Source: Planctomycetia bacterium
Lineage (GTDB): Bacteria > Planctomycetota > Planctomycetia > Pirellulales > UBA1268
Reading direction: 5' to 3'
DNA: 37,755 nt
Assembly: GCA_021414115.1 (NCBI GenBank)
Contig: JAIOPD010000033.1
Span: 1 to 37,755 of the forward strand
The notes under the pieces are model-generated. The model was not told where the DNA came from. It did no database searches and saw only the letters and a list, made by a program, of their open reading frames with translations. Every line of letters starts with the position of its first letter. Position 1 is the stretch's first letter. Below are positions 33,738-37,755 of this stretch, one piece after another. The translations under genes were made by a program, and so were the position numbers.

Positions 33738-36557
33738 ATGATTTCCGCCGCCCCCACCCAGCCCCGTTCGGCCCGCCTTCCTTCCGCCGGATCCTCCCCC
33801 GTGCCCCACGACGAACTGCTTCACCGCGACGTGCGGTTTCTTGGCGACATGCTCGGTTCGGTGATTCGCGAAATCGCCGGCGATGAGGCGTTCGCCCTCG
33901 TGGAGGAAGTCCGGGCGCTGAGCCGGGACCGCCGGCTGGGCCGCCACGACGCTGAGCCGGCCCTTGCGGCCCGGATCGAGTCGCTCGACGAGCAGCAGGC
34001 GACGGTCGTGGCCCGGGCGTTCAGCATCTTCTTCGACCTCGTCAACATCGCCGAGGATCGGCAGCGAGTCCGCGTGCTGCACGACCGGGAGCGGACACGA
34101 CATCCCGAATCGCTCGGCGAATCGCTGCCGGCCGGGATCGCCGAGCTCAGGTCGCTCGGCGCCCCCGCGGAAGACGTTCAGCAGATTCTCGACCGTTTGT
34201 CGGTGGAGCTCGTCTTCACGGCGCATCCGAGCGAGGCCAAGCGGCGGTCGATCCGCGCCAAACTCCGGCGGATGCGGAAGAGTCTCCAGACGCTCGATTC
34301 TCCCGATCTGCTCCCGCGGGAGCGGTCGCGGCACGAGGCCGACATGAGAAGCGAGCTCGTGCTTCTCTGGCAGACCGAGTTTCTCCGTCCCACGCGGCCG
34401 ACGGTGCTCGATGAGGTTGACCGCGGGCTCTCGATCATGCCTCGGATCTGGGAGGCGGTGCCGCAGGTTCATGCCTCGCTGCGTCGTGCGCTCGACGAGC
34501 ATTACCCCGGCCATGCGTTTCGCGTCCCTCCGTTTCTGTCGTTCGGCTCCTGGATGGGGGGCGACCGTGACGGCAATCCTTTCGTGACGGCCGACATCAC
34601 GACGCAGACGCTCGTCCGACTCCGCAACGAGGCGATCGCGCAGCACGTGGCCTGGTGCCATCGCCTGCACGATCTCCTCACCATCTCGATTCACACTGCG
34701 GCCGGCGCGAAGCCGCTGGCCGGGCGGCTCGACGACCTCGCGGCCCGCTGGCCGGAGCTAGCGGCCGCCATCGAACCGATCGCACCTCACGAGATCTACC
34801 GCCGCTGGGTGCGGATGCTGCGATTCCGCCTCGAATCGTCGCGGGTCGAGTCACTCGCCGTGGCGGCACCCTCGTGGGCATACCGTGCCGGTGACGACCT
34901 CGAAGCCGACGTCACGGCCCTTCTCGACTGTCTCGCCCGCGATCATGCCGCCTCCGGCGAATCGCCACCGCAGGCCTGGCTCGACCTCGTCCGCACGTTC
35001 GGCCTTCACATGACGCGGCTCGACGTTCGGCAAGACGCCCGGGCCTACCGCGAGATCATGGGCGACATCCTCGCCGCCGTGGGGCTCGTGCCCGATGCCG
35101 AGGCCTACGAGTCGCTCGACGATTCCGCCCGCTGCCGGATGCTCGTCGACTCGCTGGGACTCGTGGGCGACGTGCCCGAGGATCGGCTGCGGCCGCTCGC
35201 CCTCGATTCGCTCCGGCTTTTCCGCGTGCTCCATGCGGCGAGCGTCCGCTTCGGCCCGCAGAGCGTCGGCGGCGCGATCGTGAGCCTCACCCGCTGCCCC
35301 GCCGACGTGCTCTCCGTGCTCTGGCTGTGGCGGTGGGCGCAGGGCCGCGCGGCAGCCGCCGGCGAGACCGTCGCCGAGACCGACATCGCCGTGGTGCCGC
35401 TGTTCGAGAAAATCCACGACCTCGCCCAGGCGCACGAGACCCTCGCCACGATCCTCGACGAGCCCGCCTACCGCGCGCATCTCCGCGGCCGTGGTGACCG
35501 CCAGATGGTGATGGTGGGCTACTCCGACAGCACCAAGGACGGTGGCTACCTGGCGGCCTGCTGCGGCCTGCAGACAGCGCAGAGCAATCTTCACGCGACC
35601 GCCACGGCCCGGGGCGTGTCGCTCACGTTCTTTCACGGTCGTGGCGGCTCGCTCGGCCGTGGCGGCGGCCCCGCGGCCCGGGGCATCCTCTCGCTCCCGT
35701 CAGAGACGCTCGACGGGTCGCTGCGACTCACCGAGCAGGGCGAGGTGCTCGCCGAGCGGTACGACGACGCGGAGATCGCCCGCCGGCATCTGGAGCAGGT
35801 GACGTGGGCCACGATGGTGGCGTCGAGCGTGCGGCGGACGGAGCCGAAGCCCGACTGGGCCGCCGTCGCCGCGCGGATGTCCGAGCGTTCGTGGGCGGTC
35901 TACCGAGAGCTCGTCGATCAGCCGGGCTTCATCGGCTACTTCTCGCAGACCACCCCGATCGACGACATCGAAAACCTCCCCATCGCGTCCCGGCCCTCCC
36001 GCCGCCGGGGAGAGCGGACGCTCGACGATCTCCGCGCGATCCCCTGGGTGTTCGCCTGGACGCAGAGCCGCTGCATGATCCCGGCGTGGTATGGCCTGGG
36101 CACGGCGCTCGCCGAGGTGAAATACGAGGACCGCCGGGCATGGCAGGCCGTCTGCGACATGTATCGCCAGTGGCCTTTCTTCCAGGCCACGATCGACAAC
36201 GCCACGCTCGCGCTGGCCAAGGCCGACATGTACATCGCCCAGCGTTACTCGGAGCTCGCCGTCGACGACGATGCCCGCCGACGGATCTGGCAACGGATCG
36301 CCGCCGAGCGTGACCGCACCCGTCAGGCGATCCTCGACATCGTGGGAGGCGGCGAACTGCTCGCCACCACGCCCTGGTTCCAGCGGTCGATCGAGGCCCG
36401 CAATCCCTACGTCGATCCGCTCAATCTGATGCAGATCGAGTTCATGCACCGGCGCCGGGCCGACACGGAGGCCGACGCCACGGCGGCCGACAACCATCGG
36501 GATCTGCTCCGGCTCTGCGTGCAGGGAATCGCCGCCGGCATGAGGACCACGGGATGA
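33738..36557 (+). CDS. ppc: Phosphoenolpyruvate carboxylase
   Basis: 939 residues. PEPC carboxylates phosphoenolpyruvate with bicarbonate to oxaloacetate, refilling the TCA cycle. Key motifs: [14 protein letters not shown] with catalytic His163, [22 protein letters not shown] and [15 protein letters not shown] with the catalytic Arg near 635. Inhibitor-site residues are partly conserved: AKADMY (Lys) and [10 protein letters not shown] (Arg). However, the C-terminal MRNTG, whose Asn binds aspartate in E. coli, is MRTTG here. The start at 33738 follows GGGGAAAG; a later GTG near VPHDELL is possible. Its TGA overlaps the pfk start. Confidence 0.95.
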   Translation: MISAAPTQPRSARLPSAGSSPVPHDELLHRDVRFLGDMLGSVIREIAGDEAFALVEEVRALSRDRRLGRHDAEPALAARIESLDEQQATVVARAFSIFFDLVNIAEDRQRVRVLHDRERTRHPESLGESLPAGIAELRSLGAPAEDVQQILDRLSVELVFTAHPSEAKRRSIRAKLRRMRKSLQTLDSPDLLPRERSRHEADMRSELVLLWQTEFLRPTRPTVLDEVDRGLSIMPRIWEAVPQVHASLRRALDEHYPGHAFRVPPFLSFGSWMGGDRDGNPFVTADITTQTLVRLRNEAIAQHVAWCHRLHDLLTISIHTAAGAKPLAGRLDDLAARWPELAAAIEPIAPHEIYRRWVRMLRFRLESSRVESLAVAAPSWAYRAGDDLEADVTALLDCLARDHAASGESPPQAWLDLVRTFGLHMTRLDVRQDARAYREIMGDILAAVGLVPDAEAYESLDDSARCRMLVDSLGLVGDVPEDRLRPLALDSLRLFRVLHAASVRFGPQSVGGAIVSLTRCPADVLSVLWLWRWAQGRAAAAGETVAETDIAVVPLFEKIHDLAQAHETLATILDEPAYRAHLRGRGDRQMVMVGYSDSTKDGGYLAACCGLQTAQSNLHATATARGVSLTFFHGRGGSLGRGGGPAARGILSLPSETLDGSLRLTEQGEVLAERYDDAEIARRHLEQVTWATMVASSVRRTEPKPDWAAVAARMSERSWAVYRELVDQPGFIGYFSQTTPIDDIENLPIASRPSRRRGERTLDDLRAIPWVFAWTQSRCMIPAWYGLGTALAEVKYEDRRAWQAVCDMYRQWPFFQATIDNATLALAKADMYIAQRYSELAVDDDARRRIWQRIAAERDRTRQAILDIVGGGELLATTPWFQRSIEARNPYVDPLNLMQIEFMHRRRADTEADATAADNHRDLLRLCVQGIAAGMRTTG

Positions 36558-37755
36558 CCACGCGGATCACGATGAGCGATTTGGCCATTGCCTCCCTCGG
36601 CCCCTGCCGGATCGACTCGCCACTCAGACCGCTGATTGAAGCCCGGAAGACCAACGTCCACTACGTCGAGGAGGAAGATCGCGTGCTCTTCCCCGACACG
36701 GCGAGCCTCGTGGCCGCCGCCGGGGTGAAGGCGGAATCACTGCCTGGCTTCGAGCCCGCCGGGCCGCGCACGAGCATCTTCTTCGACCCGCGAAAAATGC
36801 GGGCGGGGATCGTGACCTGCGGCGGCCTCTGCCCGGGAATCAACAATGTCATCCGCGGCCTCGTGATGGAACTGACGTTCCATTACGGCGTGCACCGAAT
36901 CCACGGCTTCAAGAACGGCTACCAGGGCTTCATCGCGCGGCATGGCCACAATGTGGTCGATCTCACGCCCGAACTCGTCAGCAACATCGACGAGGACGGC
37001 GGCACGATCCTCGGCACGTCACGAGGCGGCCAGGATGCGCAGGAGGTTGTCGATTGTCTCGAACGCATGAACATCTCGGCGCTGTTCGTGATCGGCGGCG
37101 ATGGGACGCTCCGTGGCGCGATGCAGATCGCGACGGTCGCTGCTGAGCGTGGCCTGCGGCTCGCCGTAGTCGGCATCCCGAAGACGATCGACAACGACAT
37201 CCCCTACATCGACCAGAGCTTCGGATTTCAGACCGCCTTCGCCGAGGCGACGAAGTCGATCCGCTCGGCCCACGTCGAGGCGAAGGCCTCGCCCAACGGC
37301 GTCGGCCTCGTGAAACTGATGGGCCGTCATTCGGGCTTCATCGCCTGCTATGCGTCGCTGGCCGAGCCCGATGCCAACTACGTGCTGATCCCGGAGGTTC
37401 CCTTCTGCCTCGACGGTCCCCACGGGTTCCTCGAGCACCTCCTCGACCGGGTTCGCAGCCGTGGCCATGCGGTGATCGTCGCGGCCGAGGGGGCCGGACA
37501 GGACCTGATGGCGGAGCATTCCACGGGCGTCGATGCCTCGGGCAACCGCAAGCTCAACGACGTTGGGATTTTTCTCCGCAGCAGAATTGCCGACCATTTC
37601 GCGGCGGCGGGCGTAGAACTCAACCTGAAATACATCGACCCGAGCTACGCCATTCGCAGCGTCGAGGCCAATCCATTCGACAGCGTCTACTGCCTCCGCC
37701 TCGCCCAAAACGCCGTGCATGCCGCGATGGCAGGCCGCACTTCGATGGTGGTGGG
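36554..37755 (+). CDS. pfkA: 6-phosphofructokinase (3' end outside window)
   Basis: The first 400 codons of a phosphofructokinase that phosphorylates fructose 6-phosphate in glycolysis. The start overlaps the ppc stop (ATGA). Motifs: VTCGGLCPGINNVIR (nucleotide-binding loop), GTSRGGQD, VIGGDGTLRGA, VVGIPKTIDNDI and LMGRHSGFIA. The donor-determining residues are Gly in GGDG (position 104 of E. coli PfkA) and Lys in PKTIDND (position 124). That pair occurs in the plant- and trypanosome-type ATP-dependent enzymes, while PPi enzymes usually have Asp at 104. ATP is thus more likely. About 70 residues precede the usual fold start, as in that clade. The C-terminus is beyond 37755. Confidence 0.88.
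   Translation, partial: MTTRITMSDLAIASLGPCRIDSPLRPLIEARKTNVHYVEEEDRVLFPDTASLVAAAGVKAESLPGFEPAGPRTSIFFDPRKMRAGIVTCGGLCPGINNVIRGLVMELTFHYGVHRIHGFKNGYQGFIARHGHNVVDLTPELVSNIDEDGGTILGTSRGGQDAQEVVDCLERMNISALFVIGGDGTLRGAMQIATVAAERGLRLAVVGIPKTIDNDIPYIDQSFGFQTAFAEATKSIRSAHVEAKASPNGVGLVKLMGRHSGFIACYASLAEPDANYVLIPEVPFCLDGPHGFLEHLLDRVRSRGHAVIVAAEGAGQDLMAEHSTGVDASGNRKLNDVGIFLRSRIADHFAAAGVELNLKYIDPSYAIRSVEANPFDSVYCLRLAQNAVHAAMAGRTSMVV

Overview
This is a high-GC bacterial window whose gene content points to a planctomycete, probably of the order Pirellulales. The signs are a large secreted or membrane protein with squalene-cyclase-like repeats, a DUF1570-type lipoprotein peptidase, an FtsQ/MurB/Mur-ligase block, an autotransporter-repeat fragment and many planctomycete-style small hypothetical proteins. 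The assignment is inferred from protein families; there is no rRNA in the window.

Layout. Positions 1-460 hold an interspersed structured repeat. 463-4480 (minus) is a cell-envelope block: Mur ligase, MurB, an FtsQ-like protein and an isochorismatase-family hydrolase. 4709-6490 (plus) carries a pseudo-receiver-like protein and a lipoprotein metallopeptidase. 6492-8770 (minus) carries a double-GNAT acetyltransferase, a Rieske ferredoxin and an LpxL-type acyltransferase. 8911-12910 (minus) is a tight operon: ispG, rimO, pgsA and a CPBP protease. trmL, a small membrane protein, a second repeat and the squalene-repeat protein follow.

15.85-20.6 kb is accessory DNA. An initiator tRNA has its 3' end and flank duplicated 891 bp downstream. 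Between the copies lie an intact antitoxin gene and a MazF/PemK-like toxin gene broken by an in-frame TGA. Beyond them are fragments of a DUF2721 protein and an autotransporter-repeat protein, an AbiE-like toxin-antitoxin pair in unusual order behind a palindromic promoter, a truncated LuxR regulator, and two adjacent exported cysteine-rich proteins. 20.6-25 kb holds more copies of the repeat around a DUF3127 protein and an asparagine synthetase.

From 25 kb onward the window returns to ordinary genes: small envelope proteins, an outer-membrane barrel, DUF4410 and DUF4239 proteins, RNase III, a DegP-type protease with pdxJ, an alkaline phosphatase, and translationally coupled ppc and pfk, the last cut by the window edge.

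The most interesting signals are the structured repeat family (a perfect 25-bp inverted repeat in one copy and a compensatory change in another), the tRNA-bounded mini-island with its dead toxin, and the adjacent MurB and Mur ligase that both lack hallmark catalytic residues.
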